Shown: positions 9,191 through 18,225, counted from the first letter of the stretch. The stretch is DNA of 64,000 nucleotides from Bradyrhizobium sp. CSS354 (GCF_029051725.1 NZ_JAACFU010000013.1:62001-126000); one strand, 5' to 3'. The notes: generated by a model from the sequence alone, not told the origin. Numbers and translations are program-made.

Positions 9191-10045
9191 TCACCACTTC
9201 AGTTCGCGCATCAGCGCCTTCGGCGGATGGCCGAACAATTCCAGCACCGAAGCCGGGTCGAGCTGGTCGAGACCCTCGAAATCCTCGGCATGGATGCCGC
9301 GGGTCACGAACAGGCAATCGATCCCGAACTCGCGCGCGCCGGTGAGGTCGGTCCGGACGGAATCGCCAATCGCGAGCACCTTTTTGCGGTCGATCTGGTG
9401 GCCCTGGCGTTCGCCGGCGAGCGCCATCGCGCGCTCGTAGATCGGCCGGTGCGGCTTGCCGTAGAAGATCACCTCGCCGCCGAGCTCGCGATAGAGCTCC
9501 GCGATCGCGCCGGCGCAGTAGATCAGCCGGTCGCCGCGTTCCACCACGATGTCCGGGTTGGCACAAACCAGCGTCAGCTTGCGCTCGCGCGCTTTCAGCA
9601 TCATGCCGCGATAGTCTTCCGCCGTTTCGGTCTCGTCGTCATAGAGGCCGGTGCAGACGATGTAGTCTGCCTGCTCCAGCGGCGCGGTCACCGCATCGAG
9701 GCCGCGGTAGATCGAGTTGTCGCGCTCGGGGCCGAGCCAGAACATCTTGCGGCCGGGATGATCGGCGACATAGAGCCGCGTCAGGTCGCCTGAAGACACA
9801 ATCGCGTCGTAGGTCTCGTCGGCGACGCCGAGCTTGCGCAATTGCCGCTGCACCGAGTCTGCCGGGCGCGGCGCGTTGGTGATCAGGATGACCGTACCGC
9901 CGCGGCTACGATAGGTGTGCAGCGCCTCGCAGGCTTCGGGGAAAGACTCGAGGCCGTTATGGACCACGCCCCAGATGTCGCTGAGCACGACGTCCACGCC
10001 CGCCACGAGTTCACGCAGGCTTTCGGCGAAATGCAGCGTGGTCAT
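9191..10045 (-). CDS. HAD-superfamily hydrolase, TIGR01459 / NagD-like
   Basis: Predicted cytoplasmic phosphatase of the HAD class IIA (NagD) type, 284 aa. Motif 1 reads LSDIWGVVHNG with nucleophile Asp23; the second acidic residue of the usual DxD is Trp25, which is typical of the TIGR01459 group. The later motif GDSVRTDLTGA supplies the metal-binding aspartates, and the cap domain sits between. The substrate is not known; NagD relatives dephosphorylate nucleotides and sugar phosphates. It begins 15 bases after the end of the EAL gene on the same strand, so the two are probably cotranscribed. Confidence 0.9.
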   Translation of the reverse strand: MTTLHFAESLRELVAGVDVVLSDIWGVVHNGLESFPEACEALHTYRSRGGTVILITNAPRPADSVQRQLRKLGVADETYDAIVSSGDLTRLYVADHPGRKMFWLGPERDNSIYRGLDAVTAPLEQADYIVCTGLYDDETETAEDYRGMMLKARERKLTLVCANPDIVVERGDRLIYCAGAIAELYRELGGEVIFYGKPHRPIYERAMALAGERQGHQIDRKKVLAIGDSVRTDLTGAREFGIDCLFVTRGIHAEDFEGLDQLDPASVLELFGHPPKALMRELKW

Positions 10046-10060
10046 GATGCGTGCGGCCGA

Positions 10061-11536
10061 TCAGATCCGACGCGCGAGCGCGGCGTTGCCGGTGACGCGC
10101 TGTGGCGCAGACGCAGTCGACGTCGCGCTTGAGCTGGGGGTGCCGGAGCCATTGGATGCCTGGGTGTCCTGTGCCTGGTTCGGCGCGGCGGTAGCAGATG
10201 ACCCCTCCTGCCGCAATGGCCGGGGCGGCGCGAACAGGAACCCCTGGCCGAACCGCACGTCATAGTCGAGCAGGTCGATCACGGCGCGCTCGCCCTCGAT
10301 CCGCTCGGCGATCAGGTCGATGCCGAAGCGGCCGAGCAGGTCGGAGAGGTCGGAAGGGTGGATGTCCGAAGCCGAAGCCTGCCTCGCGTCGAGCAGGAGC
10401 GAGGCGGGCACCTTGATGAAGCGCACGCCGCGATCGGCGAGTTCGCGCGGTTCGATGCGCAAATCGGTGACATGGTCGATCGAGAAACGGAAGCCGCGCT
10501 GGGCGAGCGCGGCGAGATTCTCGGTCTCGGTCGGGCCGAGATTGCGGAAGGTCGATTGCTTGAATTCCAGCACCAGCGAGGGCGCCAGCGCCCGGTTGGC
10601 TTCGAGGAAATCGAGGTATTGCGCGAAGGTCGTGGAATTGCCGAGCGTGGAAGCCGCGACGTTGCAGAACACGCCGACCTCCTTGTTGCGTACCATCAGG
10701 CGTCGCAGCACCTGCACGCAGCGCAGCATCACCATGTTGTCGATGCGCCCGATTAGGCCGGAGGCCTCGGCGATGCTGATGAACTCCTCAGCCGCGACCA
10801 ACTGGTCCCGCTCGTCGCGCAGGCGCGTCACGGCCTCGTAGAAGCGGACCTTGCGCTGCGGCAGCGTCACCATCGGCTGCAGGAAGATGTCGATGCGGTT
10901 CTCGTCGATTGCGTTGCGGAGCGTCGCCAGCAATTGGGTCTGGTTGCGGCCGTTGGCGGTCTGAACCGGATTGGCGGTCTGGGTCTGAATCGCCGGCGCC
11001 GACGGCCGCGGCTGCGGCGCGGGCGCCGGGGGAGGGGCAGCCGGACGCCCCTCCTCGAACGTGGCCATCAGGTCGAGCTGCGCCTCCGGCTCCTGCCTTG
11101 CGATCGGAGCGGGGGCCGGCACCGGCGCGTGGCCGGCCATCAGATCCTCATGGGCCGACACGGTGGTGGCGAGCTGCCTGACCAACCCGCCGAGCTCGTT
11201 GATCTCGCCGACCACCGACTGGATGCGGTCGGAGTTGGTCGAATTGGAGGAGGCGATGCGTGCTTCGATCGTGGCAAGCCGGCGGCCGAACTCGGCGACC
11301 TGGCGGGCGAGGTCGGCGGTGCCGCGCGAAAGGTCGGTGATCTGGCCGCCGACGTCGCTGCGGTCGCGCAGTCGCATCGACACTGCATTGTAGAGGATCA
11401 GGAAGGTCAGCACCGTCAGTGCCACGATCGCGGATTCGGTTCCGCTGATGCCGGCGACTGCGTAGAGCACGAGCCCGAGCGAGGCGGCGACCAGAACCAT
11501 GCAGATGGCGATGAAGATCGTCGAAATACGAATCAT
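10061..11536 (-). CDS. Membrane protein with degenerate EAL domain
   Basis: 491 aa. Two membrane segments lie at about residues 5-30 and 36-52, then a coiled-coil-prone stretch (60-125), a Pro/Ala-rich linker (about 140-205) and an EAL domain (about 210-440). The EAL signature is YEAVTRL, and the metal-binding DDFG box is IDHVTDL, so the second aspartate is replaced by histidine. LEFKQS stands for LEITE and AERIEG for AEGVE. These changes predict loss of cyclic-di-GMP phosphodiesterase activity, although nucleotide binding may remain. A role as a c-di-GMP receptor or scaffold is inference. A Pro/Ser/Ala-rich tail follows the domain. Confidence 0.87.
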   Translation of the reverse strand: MIRISTIFIAICMVLVAASLGLVLYAVAGISGTESAIVALTVLTFLILYNAVSMRLRDRSDVGGQITDLSRGTADLARQVAEFGRRLATIEARIASSNSTNSDRIQSVVGEINELGGLVRQLATTVSAHEDLMAGHAPVPAPAPIARQEPEAQLDLMATFEEGRPAAPPPAPAPQPRPSAPAIQTQTANPVQTANGRNQTQLLATLRNAIDENRIDIFLQPMVTLPQRKVRFYEAVTRLRDERDQLVAAEEFISIAEASGLIGRIDNMVMLRCVQVLRRLMVRNKEVGVFCNVAASTLGNSTTFAQYLDFLEANRALAPSLVLEFKQSTFRNLGPTETENLAALAQRGFRFSIDHVTDLRIEPRELADRGVRFIKVPASLLLDARQASASDIHPSDLSDLLGRFGIDLIAERIEGERAVIDLLDYDVRFGQGFLFAPPRPLRQEGSSATAAPNQAQDTQASNGSGTPSSSATSTASAPQRVTGNAALARRI

Positions 11537-11679
11537 GCCGCGCGTTACGCCTCAAGAGCTGACTGCCTGACCGGGAAAACACGGGGTGGCGTATCGAACC
11601 CGTCACGCCGCATGCTCCCCCAAGCGGCATGAGCTTAACATCATTGTTGATTCGAGGGGATAGCGGCCCGATTTCGGAG

Positions 11680-12810
11680 TCAGGATTGCGCCGCAGCGCC
11701 GACCGTGTCGGCCGAGACGGCCTGGCGGGTGCCAAGCGGCTTGGGCGGCCCGGTGGTCGTGTCGCGCAGGGTCTGCCGTTCGATCTCCGAATTCAGCTCG
11801 GCCCCGAACATGACGACGATGGCCGACATCCACATCCACATCATCAAGCCGATCGCAGCGCCGAGCGAGCCGTAGGTCGCATTGTAATTGGCGAATTCCG
11901 AGAGATACCAGGACAGCAGCGCCGAGCCGGCGATCCAGAGGATCGCGGCCGCCACCGCTCCGACGCTCAGCCATTGCCAGCGCGGGGCGTCGCGGCTGGG
12001 CGCGAAGCGGTAGAGGACGGCGAGCGCGGCAAGGAGAATGACGAACAGCACCGGCCATCGCGCCAGCGCCACGATCGTCTTGCTTTCGGGCGCCATGCCG
12101 AGGTGATTGAGCGCGAGCGGAAAGGCGACCACAGCGCCTACCATCAGGAGCAGGGCAACGATGCCACCGACCGTGAAAGCCAGCGAGACTGAGTTCAGCC
12201 GGATGAAGCTGCGCTTTTCACGCTCTTCATAGGCGACGTTGATGGCGTCGAAGATGGCCTTGACGCCGGCATTGGCGCTCCAGATCGCGAGCAAGAGGCC
12301 AAACAGGAAAGTGAAACCAAGGGTCGCGCCGCCGTTCGACACGACCCGGGCGACCTGGTCCTCGACGATCTGGAACGCGCCTTCGGGCAGCATCATCGCG
12401 AGCGATTGCAGGTTGGAACTGATCGTCGAGGGGTCGGCGAAGAGGCCATAGAACGAAACCAGAGCCGTGATGGCGGGAAAGATCGCGAGCAGCCCGAAAA
12501 AGACGACGCCGCCGGCGGTTGCGAGCAGGCGATCGTCGTCGATGCGCTGATAGGTGCGCCAGAAGACGTCCTTCCAGCCCGCCCAAGGGATCGCGAACGG
12601 GCTTTTCGCGCGGCGGCCGCGGCCGGGCTGCGAGGCTGCACCCACCGGGCTCGTTTCCGGCGAATTCGCCTCGCCTTTGCGGTGGTCGTGCGGAGGTCCC
12701 GCCCGGACCATGCCGGAATCCTGGAAATACCGTTCCGCGGTGAGCACGAACACGGTCGTGGCTGCCACCAACAGCCAGCTGTCAAATTGTTCGGCGCGCC
12801 GTATAGGCAT
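11680..12810 (-). CDS. YihY/BrkB family inner membrane protein
   Basis: 376 aa of the YihY/virulence-factor BrkB family (once called ribonuclease BN in error). The N-terminus has an extra hydrophobic segment (SWLLVAATTVFVLT) and a polar linker up to about residue 95. The conserved core starts at GWKDVFWRTYQRIDDDRL, with VVFFGLLAIFPAITALVSFYG and five further membrane spans. The start at 12810 has GGAG seven bases upstream. The holin-like gene ends one base before it, so the two form an operon. A polar C-terminal tail follows the last span. The function of the family is not settled. Confidence 0.9.
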   Translation of the reverse strand: MPIRRAEQFDSWLLVAATTVFVLTAERYFQDSGMVRAGPPHDHRKGEANSPETSPVGAASQPGRGRRAKSPFAIPWAGWKDVFWRTYQRIDDDRLLATAGGVVFFGLLAIFPAITALVSFYGLFADPSTISSNLQSLAMMLPEGAFQIVEDQVARVVSNGGATLGFTFLFGLLLAIWSANAGVKAIFDAINVAYEEREKRSFIRLNSVSLAFTVGGIVALLLMVGAVVAFPLALNHLGMAPESKTIVALARWPVLFVILLAALAVLYRFAPSRDAPRWQWLSVGAVAAAILWIAGSALLSWYLSEFANYNATYGSLGAAIGLMMWMWMSAIVVMFGAELNSEIERQTLRDTTTGPPKPLGTRQAVSADTVGAAAQS

Positions 12811-12811
12811 T

Positions 12812-13411
12812 TCAGGTCTCCGCTCCGTGGCCGTGACGCCGCCGGCGCGCGGCCGTGAGCCCGACCAGCCCAACGGCTGCGAGCATCAGCCCAAGTTGCA
12901 CGGGGCGGTTGGACCGAGCCGGCCACGTGCTGCCGCCATGTCTTGGTTCATGTCCTCGTTCGCCCGGCGCGAGCGGCGCCAGGGGAATTGTCGTCGCGAC
13001 CTCTTTCACCGCCTGTTTCACCGTTCCGCGCGGGATGCGCGGGGTGGCGATCGCCACGCGCAGGCGGCTGGCGAGCGGCACGATCGGCTTGGTCTTGCGC
13101 TTCATCTGGGCCATGGCGACGCCGGCGCAGGCGGCGGCCAGGATCAGGAGCACGCCGCCAACGGCGCCGAACCCCCAGAATTGCCCGTAATGGATTGCAA
13201 CCCAGCGGTACAGCGCGATCAGGCCGACGAAGAAGGCTGCGACGACGAACAAGCCCGCAACCGCGAGCAGTCCGGCCGCAGTCGCGTACGAGGTCATGCG
13301 CCCTGTGGCCTGATTGCTCCGGTCACGGGCATAGGATTGGGCGGCGCGCTTGAGATGGTTGAGCTTGAGCGCGACGCCGGCGCGCAGCAATTCGCCCGAT
13401 GGCGCAAGCAT
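12812..13411 (-). CDS. Holin-X-like (PF07332-type) membrane protein
   Basis: 199 aa with two close transmembrane helices at about residues 45-70 and 76-101 and a basic MKRKTK stretch after them, a layout shared with the so-called Actinobacterial Holin-X / phage holin superfamily proteins that are widespread in Rhizobiales chromosomes. A third hydrophobic segment (LGLMLAAVGLVGLTA) lies near the C-terminus before an RRRRHG basic end. The start at 13411 has a strong GGAGGA site. There are no phage genes around it, so a lysis role is unlikely. It is coupled to the YihY gene, and a joint envelope role is inference. Confidence 0.75.
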   Translation of the reverse strand: MLAPSGELLRAGVALKLNHLKRAAQSYARDRSNQATGRMTSYATAAGLLAVAGLFVVAAFFVGLIALYRWVAIHYGQFWGFGAVGGVLLILAAACAGVAMAQMKRKTKPIVPLASRLRVAIATPRIPRGTVKQAVKEVATTIPLAPLAPGERGHEPRHGGSTWPARSNRPVQLGLMLAAVGLVGLTAARRRRHGHGAET

Positions 13412-13502
13412 GCGGTTATCCTCCGAGTGCGAGAAAAATCGTCGGGGGATGAACGTGGCGGTATTTGACTTGTTCCGAACGAGGTCGGACCGCGGTGATG
13501 GA

Positions 13503-14462
13503 TCAGCCGAGATCGGCTGCCGCGATCCAGAACACTTCGCCCTCGGAGTCCTCGGTGTCGAGCCAGAGCAGCGGCAGTTCGGGAAAGGCCTCGTCGACGA
13601 GTTTGCGGCCCCGGCCGATCTCGCAGATCAGCCCACCATCCGGCGTCAGGTGGTCAGGCGCGTCGCGCAGGATCCGGCGCACCACGTCGAGACCGTCGGC
13701 GCCGCCGTCAAAGGCGAGCTTCGGCTCGGCCCGGCACTCCGGCGGCAACGCAGCCATGCCTTCAGCGTCGACATAAGGCGGGTTGGTGATGATCAGGTCG
13801 TATTTGGTGTCACCGAGCGGGGCGAACAGGTCGCCGCGATGCAGGCTGATCCGGTCATCGAGCCCGTATTCGCCGACATTCCGTCTGGCGACGTCGACCG
13901 CGCCCTTGGAGATATCGACGGCGTCGATCGTGGCGTTCGGAAAATGATGCGCGGCGAGGATCGCGAGGCATCCCGATCCTGTGCAGAGATCGAGCACCCG
14001 CTCGACCGCGGTGGGGTCGTCGATCAGCGAGCCGGCTTCGCCGTCACCGCCGAAATGCGACTCCAAGAGCTCACCGATGAAGGAACGCGGAACGATGACG
14101 CGCTCGTCGACATAGAACGGCAGGCCGCGCATGTAGATCTTGTTGACGAGATAAGCGGCCGGTTTGCGCGTGGTGACGCGCTGATGAATGAGATCGATGA
14201 TGATCCTGCCCTCGGCTGCCGTGACGCGCGCGTTGGCAAAAATCTCGAACTGCTCGGGATGCAGATGCAGGGCTTCACAGACCAGGAAAGCCGCTTCCGC
14301 GACCGGATCGGGCGTGCCATGAGCAAAGGCGAGCCTGGCCTCATTGAAGCGGCTCACCGCATAGCGGACGAAATCGACCAGCGTGAGAAGCTCTCCGCGG
14401 CCCACTTTCGCGAGCTTTGGCGCGGCGCGGCCGCGCACGGTCTTTTTAGATGTTGTTGCCAT
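13503..14462 (-). CDS. prmB: Ribosomal protein uL3 N5-glutamine methyltransferase
   Basis: SAM-dependent methyltransferase that modifies a glutamine of ribosomal protein L3; 319 aa. The N-terminal helical domain contains FYVDERVIVPRS, typical of PrmB rather than PrmC. The Rossmann core has LDLCTGSGCLAI (SAM-binding loop) and the catalytic NPPY (ITNPPYVDAEG), which binds the substrate glutamine side chain. The start codon shares one base with the stop of moaE (TGATG), so translation is likely coupled although the functions are unrelated. A basic Lys/Arg N-terminal extension of about 20 residues may bind RNA (inference). Confidence 0.95.
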   Translation of the reverse strand: MATTSKKTVRGRAAPKLAKVGRGELLTLVDFVRYAVSRFNEARLAFAHGTPDPVAEAAFLVCEALHLHPEQFEIFANARVTAAEGRIIIDLIHQRVTTRKPAAYLVNKIYMRGLPFYVDERVIVPRSFIGELLESHFGGDGEAGSLIDDPTAVERVLDLCTGSGCLAILAAHHFPNATIDAVDISKGAVDVARRNVGEYGLDDRISLHRGDLFAPLGDTKYDLIITNPPYVDAEGMAALPPECRAEPKLAFDGGADGLDVVRRILRDAPDHLTPDGGLICEIGRGRKLVDEAFPELPLLWLDTEDSEGEVFWIAAADLG

Positions 14463-14938
14463 CAGGATCGGGTCCAGCGTGCGGCGGCTTCATCGTCGCG
14501 GGCCTGGGCCTCGACCCAGCCGGTGCCGGAGGCGCTCTCTTCCTTCTTCCAGAACGGCGCGTTGGTCTTGAGATAATCCATCAGGAACTCGGCTGCCTGG
14601 AACGCTGCCTGGCGGTGCTGCGAGGCGGTCAGCACCAGCACGATGTTCTGACCGGGCATGAACCGGCCGACGCGATGAATCACCGTGACGCCGTTGAGAG
14701 GCCAGCGCGAGGTGGCCTCGTCGGCATGGCGCCTGATCTCTTCCTCGGCCATTCCAGGATAATGCTCGAGCGAGAGCGCGGCGATCTTCGCGCTGTCCTC
14801 GTCGCCGCGGCAGATGCCGGAAAAGCTCACGACCGCACCGATGTCGGTGCGGTTCCCGGTCAGCACCGCGATCTCGCGCGCGATGTCGAAATCGTCCTGC
14901 TGGATACGGATGGTGACAGGGCAGGTGGTGACGGGCAT
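14462..14938 (-). CDS. moaE: Molybdopterin synthase catalytic subunit
   Basis: Large subunit of molybdopterin synthase, which inserts two sulfurs into precursor Z using thiocarboxylated MoaD; 158 aa. Recognised by VSFSGICRGDE, HYPGMAEEEI, VIHRVGRFMPGQ and the active-site lysines in YLKTNAPFWKKE (about Lys119 and Lys126). The C-terminal about 20 residues are extra compared with E. coli MoaE. moaD lies three bases upstream, the expected order. Other molybdopterin genes (moaA, moaC) are not in the window. Confidence 0.96.
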   Translation of the reverse strand: MPVTTCPVTIRIQQDDFDIAREIAVLTGNRTDIGAVVSFSGICRGDEDSAKIAALSLEHYPGMAEEEIRRHADEATSRWPLNGVTVIHRVGRFMPGQNIVLVLTASQHRQAAFQAAEFLMDYLKTNAPFWKKEESASGTGWVEAQARDDEAAARWTRS

Positions 14939-14941
14939 GGT

Positions 14942-15193
14942 CTAGCCGCCGGTCATGGGCGGGAAGAACGCGATCTCGCGAGCGCCCGCGATCGCGGCGT
15001 CCGACTTGACGTGGGCATGGTCGATCGCGGTACGGATCACCTTCGGCTTCTCGAACGCGTAGGCGTAGGCTTCGCTTTGGCCGGACAGCCAGGCGATCAG
15101 CTCTTCCACGGTACGCACGGTCGCGGGCGGCTCGATCGTCTCCTCGGCCTTGCCGACGCGCTCGCGCACCCAGGCGAAGTACTTCACCTTCAT
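14942..15193 (-). CDS. moaD: Molybdopterin synthase sulfur carrier subunit
   Basis: Small ubiquitin-fold sulfur carrier, 83 aa. It starts with the beta strand MKVKYFAWVRERVG and ends with the diglycine MTGG, the residue that is adenylated and thiocarboxylated before sulfur transfer in MoaE. The ATG overlaps the pgsA stop by four bases (ATGA). Full length and intact. Confidence 0.96.
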   Translation of the reverse strand: MKVKYFAWVRERVGKAEETIEPPATVRTVEELIAWLSGQSEAYAYAFEKPKVIRTAIDHAHVKSDAAIAGAREIAFFPPMTGG

Positions 15194-15807
15194 CCCTCAT
15201 CCTCCTTGATAAGGTGATGGATGCCGGCGCCGAAATAATCGTAGCCGGTGTACATGGTGAGGATCGCCGAAGCCCAGAGCAGCGCCAGTCCGATCATCGA
15301 GACCATGGGCACCACCTCATCGCCGGCCGGACCAGCCAGCAGGAAGCCGATGGCGATGAGCTGAACCGTCGTCTTCCACTTCGCAAGCTTGGTCACGGGC
15401 ACGCTGACGCGCAGCGCGGCAAGATATTCGCGCAGGCCCGAGACCAGGATCTCGCGGCACAGGATCACGATGGCGGCCCATAGCGACCAGCCGTGAATGA
15501 TGCCGTCGGCGGCCAGCATCAGCAGGCACGAGGCGACCAGAAGCTTGTCGGCGATCGGATCGAGCATGCGGCCGAACGCCGATTGCTGATTCCAGATCCG
15601 CGCGTAATAGCCGTCGAGGTAGTCAGTGACCGCAGCCGCGATGAAAATGGCGACGGCGACCCAGCGCAGCCACAGCGGGCCGTCCATGATCGACTGTGCG
15701 TAGATGCAGCCGACCACGACCGGGATCGCGGCGATCCGGCCGTAGGTCAGGATGTTCGGGAGGGACATCGCGCGGCTGGTGGTCCCTCGTGTCGTGGCGA
15801 TGTTCAT
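15190..15807 (-). CDS. pgsA: CDP-diacylglycerol--glycerol-3-phosphate 3-phosphatidyltransferase
   Basis: Makes phosphatidylglycerol phosphate at the inner membrane. The CDP-alcohol phosphotransferase motif is complete: DG then YYAR, eight residues, G, three residues, D, three residues, D (DYLDGYYARIWNQ followed by FGRMLDPIAD). Several membrane spans follow. The start at 15807 gives 205 aa and has AGGA close upstream; MSLPNILTYGR at 15768 is an alternative and matches the usual N-terminus of shorter homologues. The gene lies downstream of uvrC, as in many bacteria, and leads into moaD-moaE-prmB through tight overlaps. Confidence 0.93.
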   Translation of the reverse strand: MNIATTRGTTSRAMSLPNILTYGRIAAIPVVVGCIYAQSIMDGPLWLRWVAVAIFIAAAVTDYLDGYYARIWNQQSAFGRMLDPIADKLLVASCLLMLAADGIIHGWSLWAAIVILCREILVSGLREYLAALRVSVPVTKLAKWKTTVQLIAIGFLLAGPAGDEVVPMVSMIGLALLWASAILTMYTGYDYFGAGIHHLIKEDEG

Positions 15808-15905
15808 CCGTCCTACCAATACCGCTGCAGCCTGAAGGTCAACCGTTCCGCTCCCCAAATGGGGTGCGGGATGCGACGACCATATGACCGCGGCCCCCCT
15901 TTATT

Positions 15906-17975
15906 TCACCCCGGCTGGGGATGGAAATACTCGAAAATCCTGCGGGCGCTCTCGGCGCTCACCCCCGGAACCTTGCCGAGATCGGTGATCGAAGCCCGTT
16001 CGATCTCCTTCAGGGTTCCGAAATGGTGCAGCAAGGCACGTTTGCGTGACGGACCGATGCCCGGAATCTCCTGCAAGCCGGCCTCGCGGATGTCCTTCTT
16101 GCGCAGCTTGCGGTGCGAACCGATGACGAAGCGGTGCGCCTCGTCCCGCAGCCGCTGGATGAAATAGAGCACGGGGTCGCGCGGCTCCAGCTTGATCGCC
16201 TCGCGCTCCGGCATGAACAGGGTCTCGCGGCCGGCATCCCGGTCCGGCCCCTTGGCCACCGACATCAGCGCCACCTGGGTCAGGCCGAGATTTGCAAAGA
16301 TTTCCCGGACCGCGTTGAGCTGGCCGCGGCCGCCGTCGATGATCACGAGATCGGGCCATTGCGGGAAGTCGTCGTCCTTGGTTTTGGCCGCGCCCTCTTC
16401 GGGCGGGTTGATCAGGCGCTTGAAGCGGCGCTCCAGCACTTCGCGCATCATGGCGAAGTCGTCGCCCGGCGTGATCCCTTCCGACTTGATGTTGAACTTG
16501 CGGTACTGGTTTTTCACAAAACCGTCCGGGCCGGCAACGATCATGGCGCCGACTGCGTTGGTGCCCTGGATGTGGCTGTTGTCGTAGACTTCAATCCGCT
16601 TCGGCGCATGTGGCAGGCTCAGGGTCGTGGCCATGGCGTCCAGCAGCCGGCTCTGCGTCGCGGTGTCCGCGAGCTTGCGGCCCAGGGCCTCGCGCGCGTT
16701 GGTGAGCGCGTGGGTGACGAGCTCCTTCTTCTCGCCGCGCTTCGGCATGGAAACCTCGACCTTGCGGCCGGCCTTGATCGACAGCGCGTTGGCGAGCAGC
16801 TCGCTCTCCTCGATCTCGTGCGAGAGCAGGATATTCCTCGGCGGCGGCTTGTCGTCGTAGAATTGGGCGAGGAAGGAGCCGAGCACCTCTTCCGGCGTAT
16901 AGGTCTTCTCCGCGCGCGGGAAATAGGCGCGGTTGCCCCAGTTCTGCCCGGTGCGGAAGAAGAACACCTCGACGCAGGAGAAGCCGCCCTCCTGGTGGAT
17001 GGCGAACACGTCGGCTTCTTCCACCGTGCGCGGATTGATGCCCTGCTGCGACTGGATCGCGGACAACGCAGCGAGGCGGTCGCGGTAGAGCGCGGCGCTT
17101 TCGAATTCGAGCTCGCCGGAGGCCTTCTCCATCTCGCTAGCAAGCTCCTGTTTCACCGCATGGCTCTTGCCGGACAGGAAGTCGCTCGCCTCGCGCACCA
17201 GGGTCGTGTAGCCGGGGAAGTCGATCTCGCGGGTGCAGGGACCGGCGCAACGGCGGATCTGGTAGAGCAGGCAGGGCCGTGAACGGCTCTCGAAGAAGGA
17301 ATCCGTGCAGGAGCGGATCAGGAACGCGCGCTGAAGTGCGGTGATGGTGCGGTTGACGGCGCCGGCGGAGGCGAACGGGCCGAAATAGCGACCGGGCCGC
17401 GTCTGCGCGCCGCGATGCTTCAGGATCTGCGGCGCCCAATGATCGCCCGTGATCAGGATGTAGGGAAACGACTTGTCGTCGCGCAGCTGCACGTTGAAGC
17501 GCGGCCGAAGCTGCTTGATGAGGTTGGCCTCCAGCAGCAGCGCTTCGGTCTCGGTGTGGGTCGAGATGATTTCCACCGTAACCGTCGCGGCGATCATGCG
17601 CAGGATGCGCGCCGGCTGCGGCGCACTCTGGCGCGCATAGTTCGACAGGCGCTTTTTGACGTTCTTGGCCTTGCCGACATAGAGCACGTCGGCACTGGCG
17701 TTGAGCATGCGATAGACGCCGGGCGAGGTGGGGGCGAGGCGGACCGCGCGTTCGATCGCCTCGTGGCCGGTCGCCAGTGGCTCTTCGCCGACCGTGCCGC
17801 TCTCTTCCAGGATGTCCGGCAGCCGTGCGTCGTCCTCGTCGTCGCCGCTTGCGGTGGCGGGATCGAGGTCCGGCGGCGCCGCTTCCGTTTCCTGGGGCGG
17901 GACATCGGGCGCGTTGCCGCGCACGGGTTTGCGTACGCGTGCGTCGTCCGGATTGTCGGTGGAATCGTGAACCAT
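15906..17975 (-). CDS. uvrC: UvrABC system protein C (excision endonuclease subunit)
   Basis: Makes both incisions in nucleotide excision repair; 689 aa. An acidic, Pro-rich extension of about 70 residues precedes the GIY-YIG nuclease domain (SPGVYRMLN and VLYVGKAKNVKKRLS). Then come the Cys-containing region (CLLYQIRRCAGPC), the UVR helix pair (about residues 270-310), the RNase H-like nuclease (IEVYDNSHIQG, VIIDGGRGQLNA) and the tandem helix-hairpin-helix at the C-terminus (IPGIGPSRKRALLHHFG, KVPGVS). Its partner uvrB is at 50.2-53.2 kb. No alphaproteobacterial SOS box (GTTC-N7-GTTC) was seen upstream, but CtrA-like sites lie 80-135 bases before its start. Confidence 0.97.
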   Translation of the reverse strand: MVHDSTDNPDDARVRKPVRGNAPDVPPQETEAAPPDLDPATASGDDEDDARLPDILEESGTVGEEPLATGHEAIERAVRLAPTSPGVYRMLNASADVLYVGKAKNVKKRLSNYARQSAPQPARILRMIAATVTVEIISTHTETEALLLEANLIKQLRPRFNVQLRDDKSFPYILITGDHWAPQILKHRGAQTRPGRYFGPFASAGAVNRTITALQRAFLIRSCTDSFFESRSRPCLLYQIRRCAGPCTREIDFPGYTTLVREASDFLSGKSHAVKQELASEMEKASGELEFESAALYRDRLAALSAIQSQQGINPRTVEEADVFAIHQEGGFSCVEVFFFRTGQNWGNRAYFPRAEKTYTPEEVLGSFLAQFYDDKPPPRNILLSHEIEESELLANALSIKAGRKVEVSMPKRGEKKELVTHALTNAREALGRKLADTATQSRLLDAMATTLSLPHAPKRIEVYDNSHIQGTNAVGAMIVAGPDGFVKNQYRKFNIKSEGITPGDDFAMMREVLERRFKRLINPPEEGAAKTKDDDFPQWPDLVIIDGGRGQLNAVREIFANLGLTQVALMSVAKGPDRDAGRETLFMPEREAIKLEPRDPVLYFIQRLRDEAHRFVIGSHRKLRKKDIREAGLQEIPGIGPSRKRALLHHFGTLKEIERASITDLGKVPGVSAESARRIFEYFHPQPG

Positions 17976-18053
17976 GGTGCGAATTTAGGCGCTGCGGGTG
18001 CCGATTTGAAGTTCCGGCCGTGCGGCACGCACAGGATGGTGGCGCAGTTCCCG

Positions 18054-18110
18054 GTAACGCTTACTTAAGCCTGTTAACAGCGCGGTAACCCGACTTAACA
18101 GGCCTTTAAC
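18054..18110 (+). promoter_or_regulatory. Three phased CtrA-like binding boxes
   Basis: Three sites fit TTAA-N7-TTAA within one mismatch: GTAACGCTTACTTAAG at 18054, TTAACAGCGCGGTAAC at 18074 and a perfect TTAACAGGCCTTTAAC at 18095. Their starts are 20 and 21 bases apart, about two helical turns, so they would lie on one face of the DNA. They stand in the divergent region between uvrC (start 17975) and the outer membrane protein gene (start 18226). CtrA, the alphaproteobacterial cell-cycle regulator, binds TTAA-N7-TTAAC. Occupancy is inference. Confidence 0.55.
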
Positions 18111-18225
18111 CTAAAACTCTCGATAAATCTTACGCGAAAAAGTCGTGGTTCCGTAACCATACGGTTTTGCCTCGCGCGGCGGCGCGGGCATCGCACCGGT
18201 TGGGACAGTTGCGTTGGAGTGTGTG

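Noticed and set aside
10061..11536. Active c-di-GMP phosphodiesterase
   Set aside because: The metal-binding DD pair is IDHVTDL, so the active site is not intact.
12812..13411. Prophage lysis gene
   Set aside because: The protein looks like Holin-X members but no phage structural, integrase or endolysin gene is near, and it is coupled to yihY.
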